DNA from: Harmothoe impar
Taxonomy: Eukaryota; Annelida; Polychaeta; Phyllodocida; Polynoidae
DNA: 64,000 nucleotides
Direction of reading: 5' to 3'
Assembly (NCBI GenBank): GCA_947462335.1
Contig: OX381705.1
Coordinates: forward strand, 1,550,001-1,614,000
Position numbers and translations under genes: made by a program. The notes below the pieces were generated by a model. It was not told the DNA's origin, did not search any database, and saw only the letters and a program-made list of their open reading frames with translations. Positions 32,945 through 44,900 of the stretch are shown in pieces. Numbering within the stretch: position 1 is the stretch's first letter; every line of letters begins with the position of its first letter.

Positions 32945-35900
32945 ACGATGTCACGGATGCCGCTGACAGATGCTACTGCTAGTGCTGCTCGTGCAGCTGC
33001 TGCAGCAGCTGCTGGCTGCTTGTGCTGCTCGTGCAGCTGCTGCAGCTGCTGACGATGTCACAGATGCTGCTTGTGCTACTTGTGCAGCCGCTGCTGCTGC
33101 TGACGATGTCACGGATGCTGCCAGATGCTGCTGCTTGTGCTGCACGAGACTGAGTAGCAGCTATTACTAATGCTAATGCTAATGCTACTAATACTAGTAT
33201 GAGAAAATACATTTAGTCAGTTCATTAAATCAAGGAGGTTTTCTGACTTCAGTGGATCGTTTAGCCATCGGCCACAGGCAAAACTTGAAACCATTTTATA
33301 CATGGGACAATTGGCAGAGTCGTAACGTGTTGGTACGATGGGGTCGATCATGTTCATCATCAGTTCAGGCAAAGGAAGTGTGTCGACAGCACGCGAAAAC
33401 TTCATGTCTGGATGTTTCAACACAAGACCTTTTATCACACTCACACAGCTGCTTTGAAGAGTGAATCCTTGACCAAACTTGAGCTTTTCCAACACAGCTT
33501 TGGCCTCTTTCTGTGCAATAAGGGATCTCTCTTTCGAGTTCATCGCAGTGCTGTGTAGCATGTCCTCAAAGTCTTTAACATAATGGTCCAACGGGCTACA
33601 AGTGATGTACTCCAGATCATCGTCCGTATATGTCGTCTCCTCGCACCATATTGTGTCTTCTCCTGTTTCGAATTCCGTCATTTTCTGAACAATCTCCTCC
33701 TCCTGAGTGCTTTGCATATATCGAAGCTCCTTAAAGGACCTGATAACTTGTATGGTGAAGACTGAACAAAGACCTGAAGGAATTTCACCACAGTCAGGCC
33801 AAGCATGCGGAGCTAAGAAAAATAGCTCCAACAAAATCTTCTCCCTCTGTCCAAATGAAACTACTTCCGTTCCGATGAAGTTGAAGCATGCTTCTATCCA
33901 TTGCTCCTTGGTGACGTCCTTCCAATGTTTCTTTACCTCACATGCATCATAGGGCCTTGTTTCTCTTCCTGCTTCAAGTGGGAGTTGCTTTTTCTTTCTT
34001 GGACTCATTTGGAGAGTTTCGATGCTCTGTAGCTTCGACACTTCGATGAGAAAAGAAGCTGTAAAAGTAGAAATAACCCTCATGACATGCTGAGCGAGCG
34101 TAGAGTGGTCGATGCTACGATGATGAAGGGCGGGTCGAGAAAGTGTGATGGGTGAGAGCGGCGTTTCACACCTTATGTACCCTGTCCTAGATAAGCCTCT
34201 TAAACGGCTGAAAAGACTCTCTCAGTACAGAGGCTCTACTCAATTTAAGAGATCTGTTAAGTAAGTTTTCACATGCCGCCTGACTACTGCGGGCAGGTTT
34301 AGACTTAAGCAGCTTAGTGCACACACGTGTCTGTTAGAAAAGCTACTTGCACACCGGCCTTCCTTTTTCACTAGTATCTACCCCCTGCCGACTTATAAGG
34401 CGCCTATACACGTGTCAGCCTCCTTATATACGCCTTCTTGCTTCTAGAGCTAAGCTACTTACCGGTGTTTTCAGCTGCCGCAGGCTGACTGGCAGCTATT
34501 TTTTAAAAAAAGGATACCCGTTACCTGTATAACGGATCAGGGGGTTATGAGATTAGGCGCGTGTCTGTCTGTGAGGTAGAGACGAGTCCATGTGGTAAGC
34601 GACTCAAGTGTAAAACAAAAGCACCTCCTCTTGCCGCAGTGAGTGGAGCGGACGGCGGCTGGCTAGTTGAATAAGCGTCAGCTTAGAAGATAATCCGTCC
34701 ACGGGCTGGCGCGTCACACCTGTCGTTAATCGCCCCCTGTAGTCTTTGTATACACAGTTGACCTGGCTTTATCTCTTCACCAGCTATAATCCCATATACA
34801 TGTAGCGCACGTTACACTTGTTATCTCTCTTTTCATGCTGATGGATTAGGGGTGGAAGGGTCCAGGTGAAAAGTGATTTGATTCCTCTCTGGAAGAGGGT
34901 GGAGCTCTAGGTGAAAACAAGCTTAGAACATCCAGATTAGCCGCTCTCTCGGCTATATAAAGAGCCTCAATTTTTTTTATCTCTGCCCACTTCGTCTTGT
35001 TGTACACTATCAGTCACGAGGCAGAAGCTCGAAGTAGCAGATGTTTGCAGTATAGTTTATACAGAGGTTACCGGCTAATAGGATTTTGTCAGAATAGGGT
35101 GAGTTGCTCTTAAAATGAACATTTTAAATGGGTTGTTTATATGGTGTGAGGTGATGGTATCTGATGTCAATGAGCTAACACCTAACATTGAGGATTATGA
35201 CCTCCCAGAGGGGCGTCTCGCCAAATTCTCCGGTCTTGACTATAGTCTTAACTGTCTAAAGACTGTGGAGCACGTTAATGTGCGGTCTCCTTACTAATTT
35301 CACTTGACCAGGCCGGCAGGGTCAACTAGTCTAGGTAATTACAACCACAAGGGTGGCTATTCAACATCCAAGTAGACCTGCTACTACGAGATTGTCTTTT
35401 GACCACTCTGCTGCCGCCTGCTGGTCTGGCGATTACATGCTCTAGTATAGTTCTCCGCTCTTTTCGTCAGATGACGCCACAATAGGGTTTTTGTACATTT
35501 CCACGATACTCGCGAACATTTTAAACGCATAATGACCTATAATAAGCAACAAAGCACACTTCTAATATATTGAATATAAAAAACATGTCAATGTTGTGTA
35601 TTTCTGATAGAATGAGGAAGATTCTTTGAAATATCAACTAAACTATAGCGAGATTGAAAATACTACACCATATCTAAAGCGATATAAAAAGCTATATATA
35701 GTCAGAACCTCTGACGGATCGGTATTCTGCAACGGATCACTCAACCACTCGTCTTGAAAAGCCACACAGGGCTCCTGTTGAGCCTTGACGCTTTTGAGGC
35801 TTGATCCTATGCTGCCTAACATGAGGTGTAATTAATAACACCGATCGGTCCCTCTTTAGGGGCCACACAATAAACAAAGAATAGGGTAGGTCTTAGGTTT

Positions 35901-38900
35901 AAAGTGAATCTCCCAGGATTTTGGCGAGGCCGACAAAGGGGGAGATAACAGATTAAACTGCAGGAGACTATACGCAAACCTTGATACTCTCAGAGGGGAG
36001 CCCCATATTGCGGGCCTGTGGTCAGATCTATCACCTCCAGGGTGCAGTCTGCATGTCATAAATGACCACCACAGACATTGGGATATAATGTTAATCCTAC
36101 TCCAGGGTCTCCATAATTAGACCCTGAATCCGTTGTTAAACGGGTGTGAGGTGATGGTAACTAATACTTATGAGATGCAGCTCTTACGAGGCATAAGCAC
36201 CACCCAGCGCGGGGGCTCGCCTTGAGATGGGAAATTCACTATAGCACTATCTGTCGTTGTAAATGGTGCTCGTGTAGAGTCGGGATGATGTACCAAAAGA
36301 GCATTTTATACACAATGATACCCTTGTACAAATGTGTATACCTAGTAGGCAGTGTCTAATCATCAAATCTAAGAGGGTGCTATAGTTTTATTATACTTTT
36401 ATAGGCCATTTTAAAATCCGAGCTTAGCTTAGTTCATAGTCTCCTTACCAATTTTCACTTGACCAGGCTGGCAGAGCCAACTAGTCTAGGTAATTATAAC
36501 CACAAGGGCAGCTACTCAAGATCCAAGTAGACCTACTACTACGAGATTGTCTTTTTGTCCCCTCTGCCGCCTAGTTATTACATCCTCCAGTCTAGCTCGC
36601 CACACCCTTTGAGCAGCTCCATTGCCTCGGTAAAAGTGTAGGGGTGTGCTTTCCACCTTCAGTCATCCATAGATTCAATCACCATCACCCCCCTTGAAAT
36701 GACCTCAGCTGTTAATTAGGGCGTAAAGCAACCCAACAACCAACCAAGTCCCTGTCAAAGATGTGAATAACGAACGCGCTAGTATACTTCTCCGCTCTTT
36801 CGTCAGATGGCGCCACAATAGGATTTTTGTACATTTCCACGATACTCGCGAACATTTTAACGCAATAATGAGCTATATAAAGCAACAAAGTGTGCTTCTA
36901 ATATATTAAATATAAAAAAACAAGTCAACGTTGTGTATTTCTGATAGAATGAGGCAGTTTCTTTAAATATCAAGTAATCTATAGCGAGATGAAAAATACT
37001 ACACCATATCTAAGGCGATATAAAAAGCTATAGAAAGTCAGAACCTCACACGGATCGGTATTCTGTCTGCAACGGATCACTCCCACTGGTCCTCGCATGC
37101 CACACACGGCCCTGCCGTGTTTGAGCTTTGAGGTCTTTGAGGATCCATGCTGCCCAACATGAGGCGTAATTAATTACGCTGATGTTGCACAGCACAGCGG
37201 CAGCATCTAACTAACTCTAAGGAGTTAGTCGGCCCCTCTTTAGGGGCCACACAATAAACAAAGAATACCCTGAATCTGGGACCTGCGGGCGAGGGCCCCA
37301 ACTGTGAAGTCATTATTGGCCACATTGGTAATATCAATTAAAACTTTAGACAACACCCACCTTAAGTATTATTAACGGGCAATATCAATAAACTTAGCAT
37401 CCTCCTGGTTACCACATTTAGCACCAATTTTACAACTCACAGGGGCCACCCTTGAAAATAACACCAGCCCCACCCCGCTTTTTATTGCTCTGCTGATTTC
37501 TCCAATCCAAAACATTGGGTATCTAGTCCAGCTGTGAGCTCATTAGGTAAGCCCTTTGTCGGCCTCGCCGGCAAGTCCCGGATTCAGTATAGAAAGACTA
37601 AGGGGGCGGGGGGTAGGTCTTTAGGTTTAGTGCTATCTGTGTCATTAGACCATTTAAGTGACATGTGACACGACCATTCTAAAAAATCGACATGTGACAT
37701 GAATAAAAAATTCTCAATTACTGTAGAAGTAGGCACCCCAACTCTTCCTTCAAATTCCGGCCTTGCGGGTAGTCAAATTTTAAAAAAACATTCCTAGGGT
37801 CTATGGTCCCAAGAGTCTGATTGTATCAATTACGGTGCCCCTACATTTTCCCCCTTAGTGACACTAGTGACAACGCCTTTTTCACTTAGTGTCATGTGGT
37901 CATGTGGTCATTTCTTAAAAATCGACATGCGACATTGGGACCCCCCCCATCTACTGTTAACATACTTTATTTCGCGCTGTACATATTTTTCGCGATTTCT
38001 CGCGGATCCCCCTTGTCTTGTTGCTATAACAACATAGATGAGGTTAAACAAAAAAAATAAGTGGTGTCCAAAAAAAATATAAAAAAGCACTCCCCGTGAC
38101 GTCCACGTCCAGACCCCCGCAAAGGGGTTACATAACAATAAGTACAAAGACCCTCTTTTCATGACAATACACGTTCATCTCAAACCCTTAGCGCCCCTAT
38201 AAATAGGGTTAAGTACCTGTCCGACTCCCCTACCACTGCTGCTGGAGGAGTACCGAGAACTACCCCCTTTTTAGAAAACTAAGTAAAAATATCCTTCTTC
38301 ATGTCCAGTTACATACAGTGTCGATCAATTTGACACTGTAGCAGCGTGTCTCCATATCTGTATGCTGCATAAATGCACAATACACGGTTCTGCACGTACT
38401 TAAACCAAGGCTAACATGGGTGACCTATAAAGATGTGATACTCTTGTTTTCGGGGCTAGTAGAAATTAGGCGGCTAATATGGACGTTCCGGGTTCGAACC
38501 CTCACTAAGTTTTAGTCAAGACGTCTAGCGCGTCAAGGTGTTTACAGGGTTCGAACCCGTGAGCTGCTCCTTGGGGCCACAAAAAACGCTTCAGGCTTGA
38601 AATCCCATAGGAAAGAAATTTTGGGTTTTTGGACTTTAGGCCTTAATTTGGGGGTGATCCCGGGCTGATAGAAAAATAATTCTTGGACGAGCGGATAGCT
38701 CTGGATCTCTTTTTATCTAAAACAGCGAAAAATTGATTATGGTTCCGCCGCAATTCATCCGACGAGGGGTAATCAGCCCCCCCCTCTGCCAATCACGGCA
38801 GTGAATTTAGACGGCGCGCAATCGCTCGCAGCCGTCGCGACGGACCAATTGGTCCTGTCGGCATCTTAGTATGGTTCGTGTGACCTACTTAGAGGCTCAC

Positions 38901-41900
38901 ACGGTGGGGGGGTGTCCGGCGTTCGGCGCGCTGATTGGCTACTGGTGGGAGGTGCCGTGCTGCGTCAGGAACTTTACCTATTTGGGACGGGTGTTAAAGG
39001 CGCACTGAGTTGAGGTGCACCTTTAAGCAAGAGCACAATCCGGCCGTCGCGTTGGTAGCCTTACTACCCGTCGCGCATTCAACTGGAGGCTTAAGTGTGA
39101 CAAATGACGATTCTTTGTCGACGCGACTACTAACATCAGCAGCATCGGCAGCAGCGGTAGCAGCATCGGCAGCAGCTATAAGGTGAAAACATGTTCAGAC
39201 ACGGTCGGCGTGTGAGACCTGTCCAGGCACGTCCGAGCAGGTTCGAACGTGTCTGAACATGTTCCGGAGTGCAAGACGCGTGCACACACAGACCGAACAG
39301 ACACACACAGACCCACACACCCACACACCCACACACCCCTATGTAGTGTGGGATGTAAAAGAACCCTTGTCTCGGTAAAAGGGCAATAGATTCGATCACC
39401 ATCACCGCCCTTGAAATGACCATAGCTGTTAACTAGGGCGTAAAGCAACCCACACACCCACACACCCACACACCCACACATTTTTCTGTATGAGACTTCA
39501 GACCTGAAGCTGCTCAGTGTACGGGACTAGGTTTTGTCATATGCCCTACGGACGCTACTCAAGGGGGAATAAGAGAGCTGTCTCACCATGGCATGGGCTG
39601 GCTGTAGTTTTTTATGTTTCGGTACCTACAACCAAACAGCCAGTACCCACCCCAGGGCTTCATGTCGCACGCAGGAAAAGTATAAAGATTCGAACGGTGG
39701 CGCCAACTGTCGGAATAGCGGGTACACTACGTCAGTAGTTCTTTTGTTCTCCGCTGAGTGACTGGGCGAAATGTAGTCGGTAGCTCTATTTTCAGTGCAC
39801 TGTTCTGTTCATTTTCTACACTTAACGCTTAAATAGAACACATGTTTGTACAAGCTAGCCGTTTTTATCAGTGCAAAAATTAAATAAGCATCGGATAGAA
39901 CAATAAAAAAATGAGAAAGTAATCCAGCACTTAGTATAACACGCCAGTTTTATCATGAGACACCGAAAGTCTGGTTCTTTCGGGTGCATAAGACAGTCGA
40001 CCGAGAGCTCCAAACCAACCAAAACGTACCAGAGTGCGATCTATCTCATTAGAACGTACCCGACAGGGCAGGGGCCTTCTACACCCCGGCTCTGATGAGC
40101 AAGCGACAATTGTTGCAGAGGTCCTATTCCTCTTTTGAGGTGGGACCGAAATTGAACAAAAGAATAAACTAAACCAAAAGCCTTAAGATTGAAAGAGTTG
40201 TAGATGACAATTTTAACGAGGAAGTCGTATTCATTAGTTTACAAATGGCCAGTGTAAGTACGCCTATGTATAGGAGAGAGACTTTGCTTATTTCTTATAG
40301 GGTTGTAAGATAGTCACATCATGATGCACATCATCATAAACGCATCATGATACATTTCAATCTTCATTGTAAGTAGACAAACCAGTAGACTCGCCTCTCT
40401 GCCCTCTAAAAGAGAGGGCAGAGAGCGAGTCTTACTCTTAAAAACCCTTCCCCCCCTCCCCCCCTCCCCCCCTCCCCCCCTCCCCCCCCATGCATCTTAA
40501 AGAGTGCCCCCCAGAGTGCCCCTCCCCCCCCTAAAAAAAAAGAGCCACATTTTTAAAATATTTTTTAGCAAGCTTTCAGCTTGCTTTTTCTTTTTAAAAT
40601 TTATTTATCCATAAAAATCTCAAGTGACTTATTTGAAATTCGCGCCAACCTAGTAGTCACGTGACCCCCTTAAGTAGGTCACTTCCAGTCACGTGACCTA
40701 TTTGAATTTCCCGCCAAAATGGTGGTCACGTGACCCTCTTAAGTAGGTCACTTCCGGTCATGTGACCTATTTGAATTTCCCGCCCAAAGGTCACGTGACC
40801 GGAAGTAGGTCACTTCCGGTCACGTGACCTATTTGAATTTCCCGCCAAAAGGGAGGCCTCTCATTGGCTGCTTTTGAATTTCCCGCCAAAAGGGAGGCCT
40901 CTGATTGGCTGCATGTCGATTGAGTAATAAACAGTAGTTAACCATAGTCCCGTTCCGATACATACTATACTACTATGGTTGACCATTTGCTCAAATTCCT
41001 CTTCCACTGTTTTAGGTTAAACCATGAAAATAACTATGAGGGAGAGGCATTTTGGTAACTATGCTCCATTTTGGACAACATTTAGGGAGTGCTCCTTTTT
41101 TAACAACAGGGGATTTAGGGAGGGATGAAAAATATTGACTGCTTGACCAGAGTTGGTGGTAAAATGTAAAAAACTTCTGTATCAAATCTCCCCCTCCCCT
41201 TATTGTAACAAAACAAGCACACATAGTTGAAGATGATTGTGAGAACAAACTGTGACCTGGGTGAGTGAGCAGGTCGTCTGCGTCCACGATGATGGCTTCT
41301 TGTCCCAACTCTGTGGTAACCAGCTCCAACAGCCGGTAGAGGTCCTGGACGCTGCCCCCACGCGGCTCATAGCGGTCAGAGCCTGCAACACAATACAGGC
41401 AGATCAAACAGCCGGTCCTGGACGCTGCCCCCAGGCGGCTCATAGCGGTCAGAGCCTGCAACACAATACAGGCAGATCAAACAGCCGGTCCTGGACGCTG
41501 CCCCCAGGCGGCTCATAGCGGTCAGAGCCTGCAACACAATACAGGCAGATCAAACAGCCGGTCCTGGACGCTGCCCCCAGGCGGCTCATAGCGGTCAGAG
41601 CCTGCAACACAATACAGGCAGATCAAACAGCCGGTATGGGTCCTGGACGCTGCCCCCAGGCGGCTCATAGCGGTCAGAGCCTGCAACACAATACAGGCAG
41701 ATCAAACAGCCGGTATGGGTCCCGGACGCTGCCCCCCCGCGGCTCATAGCGGTTAGAGCCTGCAGGCATACAGGCACACGTAAATTATTGTGTGTAAGTC
41801 CACTCGAAATAATCTACTTGTTTCTCATCACTGCGCGCATCTCCAAAATGGTTTTCTTTTTTTTTGCAACTTTCAGAAGTGAAAAATAAGAAAATGTGGG

Positions 41901-44900
41901 CATATATGGTATTAGATAATGGTGCTGATAATGTGCATATTCACAGCGTTTGCTGATCCATAGTATCTTGATCATTTAAATGCGAATTCAGTTTGCCAAG
42001 GATCTACATTCATCCACCTCTTTGGTCAATAGGAAAAAAGAAAAAAAGTAAAAAAAGCTCCCTCGTCACTGTTGCCATTGCTTGGTGAGGAGAAACAAAT
42101 ATGTAATTTGGGGAGGCCTAAGCTGTGTCATGAGTGAGACGGCAGCCTTCATTTTTTTGTCCTAATTTATGTTAATTTAATGTAACAATCGACTTTGAAA
42201 TCAATGATTTGTATTTGAAAATGATGTCATAAGTCATGAAACACTGGGGAAGTTTATTTGATTCTTACTTGGCAGGGTGCCAGACTCACCCGTGAGGCCC
42301 TTACCTGGCAAGGTGCCAGACTCACCTGTGAGACTCTTACCTGGCCGGGTGCCAGACTCACCTGTGAGGCCCTTACTTGGCAGGGTGCCAGACTCACCCG
42401 TGAGGCCCTTACCTGGCAAGGTGCCAGACTCACCTGTGAGACTCTTACCTGGCCGGGTGCCAGGCTCACCCGTGAGGCCCTTACTTGGCAGGGTGCCAGA
42501 CTCACCCGTGAGGCCCTTACCTGGCAAGGTGCCAGACTCACCTTTGAGACTCTTACCTGGCCGGGTGCCAGACTCACCTGTGAGGTCCTTACTTGGCAGG
42601 GTGCCAGACTCACCCGTGAGGCCCTTGTCGATGGAGGCCCTGTAGAAGGAGGGGACGGACTTGGCAGGGTGCCGTATGAGGAAGGTGTGGGTGTAACCAG
42701 CAGGTAGCAGGCTCCTGTAGTCAGGCTGACACACCACGAAGCAGGCAAAGTCCTTAACGAACACCTCGTTAACCCCTGTAAGACGCAACATACAAAGACA
42801 AAGGTGCACAAGTTTTAGTCTGTTGGCTGGGTTATTTCACGAGTTAGATGTCGGGCCGTATTTCACGAGGCCGTAGGCCAAGTGAAATACGGCCTGACAT
42901 CTAACAAGTGAAATAACCCAATCAACAGACTAAAACAAGTGTGCCTTTGTATTTATTTTTTATGTTTTTCGATCCAAATTACCAAAATTATGATAGGGAA
43001 AGCCTAAAATTGCTTATTTCCACGCCGTACAAATGTAAACAAACCGCCATTAATGACGTCATTGATGACGTCACAGGGCCGTGAAATACGGCAGTGGGTT
43101 ATTTCACGGGGGGCGTGCAATACGGCCTTCATTGGTTTTCCCAATGGCAAGGCTGTATTCCATAAAAAATAAAGAACATATACAGGTACACCTCCTTAAC
43201 CCCCTGTAGGGTCACACAGACACAAACAACATATTTCCTCTGGATAAACAATGCTTAAGTACGCATGGTAGCGTAAAATTGTAGATATGGAAGATATGGA
43301 ACTTTAAAAACATACTAATGTGTTGGTTTTGTACCCATTACGGATGATCCGGTATCAGAATTCAAAATAACTGTCTTTTCTTTCAGTGCTGTTATGATGA
43401 AGATATGTCAAAAGGAAGCTTTGTGTTAAAATGGCCCCAGCTGTATAAAACCATTATGTTTCACTTATGAAGTTCTCACTGCACCACAGGGCCCTATGGG
43501 GGTAAATACTGCCTCTGCTAACATTAGATCCGATGCAAACCAACCATGCTGCCATCTGGTTCCTAATATACCTTATGTGGGAGCGTGGGAGTTCAAGTTA
43601 GGAGTACAAAGGGGATTGACCACTGACTAGAACAGCCAGTACACTCACCAAGCATATATGCAGGCACCAGTTTGATACAACATGAGGACTGCTGGCTGAT
43701 TGGAGAGTTGCAAATCCAATGAGTGGCACACATCTTCTGATATATTAGTATTTAATTTTTCACATGTTAGGCCATGGGCCAATAAAAATAAGTTCACAGC
43801 TGCATTTTACCTAAATAATAGCTGAGGGGATCCATTTACATTTGCAAGTGGTATGCACAGTTTGGTGACCGAATATAAACTTAATAAGCTGATTACTAAC
43901 GCTTGAGCCCAGATAGGAAATTCATTTTTTACTACACACCGAAACTTCAATAAGGTTTTTCTTTTCTGACCCATCATGAATTTCAACGAATTGAATTAGT
44001 TAGGTCACATCCAAAGTCTGGTGTTTTTGGGGGAAATCAAATGCAGCCAATGGTGGTGCTGCAGTCAGGTACCCTGCCATGCCTAGCTTAACAACTAGAA
44101 TGGCTGTTCTCTACACCACCATGAAGAAACTGACACACTTTCACCATGGAGTGTGACATCACTAAATTAGCTATTTTTCTATCTTTAAATGTCATCCACT
44201 CGAATCAGTCTGAATTCCTGGTTTCTCCGCTTGTGGTACCTTGGATACTAAATCACACGAGGATGGTAAACAGGATGGTAAACAGGATGTTAAACAGGAT
44301 GGGAGAGCTTTATTTATTGTGTTAATGTGTTATTTCAACAACGGTATCATCCTCCTCTGAATTTTAGGGGGATTTTAACTAAAAGAAATTTTGGGATTTT
44401 CCCTGGATAACTAAGAAGGTATTGTTAACCAAGTTCCAGTGTTGTGCTGTACCTACCTGGGTAAGGCTGCTCACACAGCGTGCGGATATTGTCGTACGTG
44501 TCCTCCTCGCTGACTGGTACTGCCTCATACCTGGAGCTAACACGGTCTGGGCCGAGATAGAAGCCACGGGCATACGGCTCCATGAGTACCTGAAACAGGC
44601 AGTACAACGAGATAGAAGCCACGGGCATACGGCTCCATGAGTACCTGAAACAGGCAGTACAACGAGATAGAAGCTGTGGGCATACGGCTCCATAAGTACC
44701 TGAAACAGGCGGTACAACGAGATAGAAGCTGTGGGTATACGGCTCCATGAGTACCTGAAACAGGCAGTACAACGAGATAGAAGCTGTGGGCATACGGCTC
44801 CATAAGTACCTGAAACAGGCGGTACAACGAGATAGAAGCCGTGGGTATACGGCTCCATGAGTACCTGAAACAGGCAGTACAACGAGATAGAAGCCTTGGG

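Larger units (their letters stand above)
35135..37265. repeat. Tandem duplication inside the transposon
   Basis: Copy 1 (about 35135-35885) and copy 2 (about 36144-37265) share GGTGTGAGGTGATGGTA, CAACTAGTCTAGGTAATTA, CGATACTCGCGAACATTTTA, GATCGGTATTCTG and CCTCTTTAGGGGCCACACAA in the same order. Copy 2 has an extra ~180 bp (36600-36780) related to 39390-39450. No frame is conserved, so these look like noncoding units. Confidence 0.75.
31357..40980. mobile_element. 9.6-kb TIR transposon in the sulfotransferase intron
   Basis: The element proper is 31363-40974. It begins AGTAGTATAG and ends with the exact complement. Inverted repeats of about 580 bp (31363-31945 and 40392-40974) are almost identical. 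Flanks ATGGTG (31357-31362) and ATGGTT (40975-40980) form a 6-bp duplication with one mismatch, matching the perfect 6-bp duplication of the relative at 11430-12642. The interior holds a 288-codon ORF, a CTG microsatellite, a 1.1-kb tandem duplication and nested mini-elements. TSD length, long TIR and 5'-AG recall Polinton/Maverick, but no DNA polymerase, integrase, ATPase or protease is visible. It could be a nonautonomous derivative or another superfamily. Confidence 0.85.

Noticed and set aside
32600..33212. Poly-Ala, poly-Cys, poly-Leu and poly-Ser frames
   Set aside because: CTG microsatellite read in all frames.
38480..38565. Two GGTTCGAACCC B-box-like sites
   Set aside because: No A box at the right distance and no cloverleaf; probably decayed tRNA-derived repeats.
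39136..39481. Cys/Val-rich frames on the minus strand
   Set aside because: They read through CACACACCCA microsatellites.
31363..40974. Complete Polinton
   Set aside because: No DNA polymerase B, integrase, packaging ATPase or protease frames; only terminal features fit.
42254..42811. Long overlapping frames on both strands
   Set aside because: Product of a 36-bp unit without stops; only 42614-42775 minus is supported as coding.
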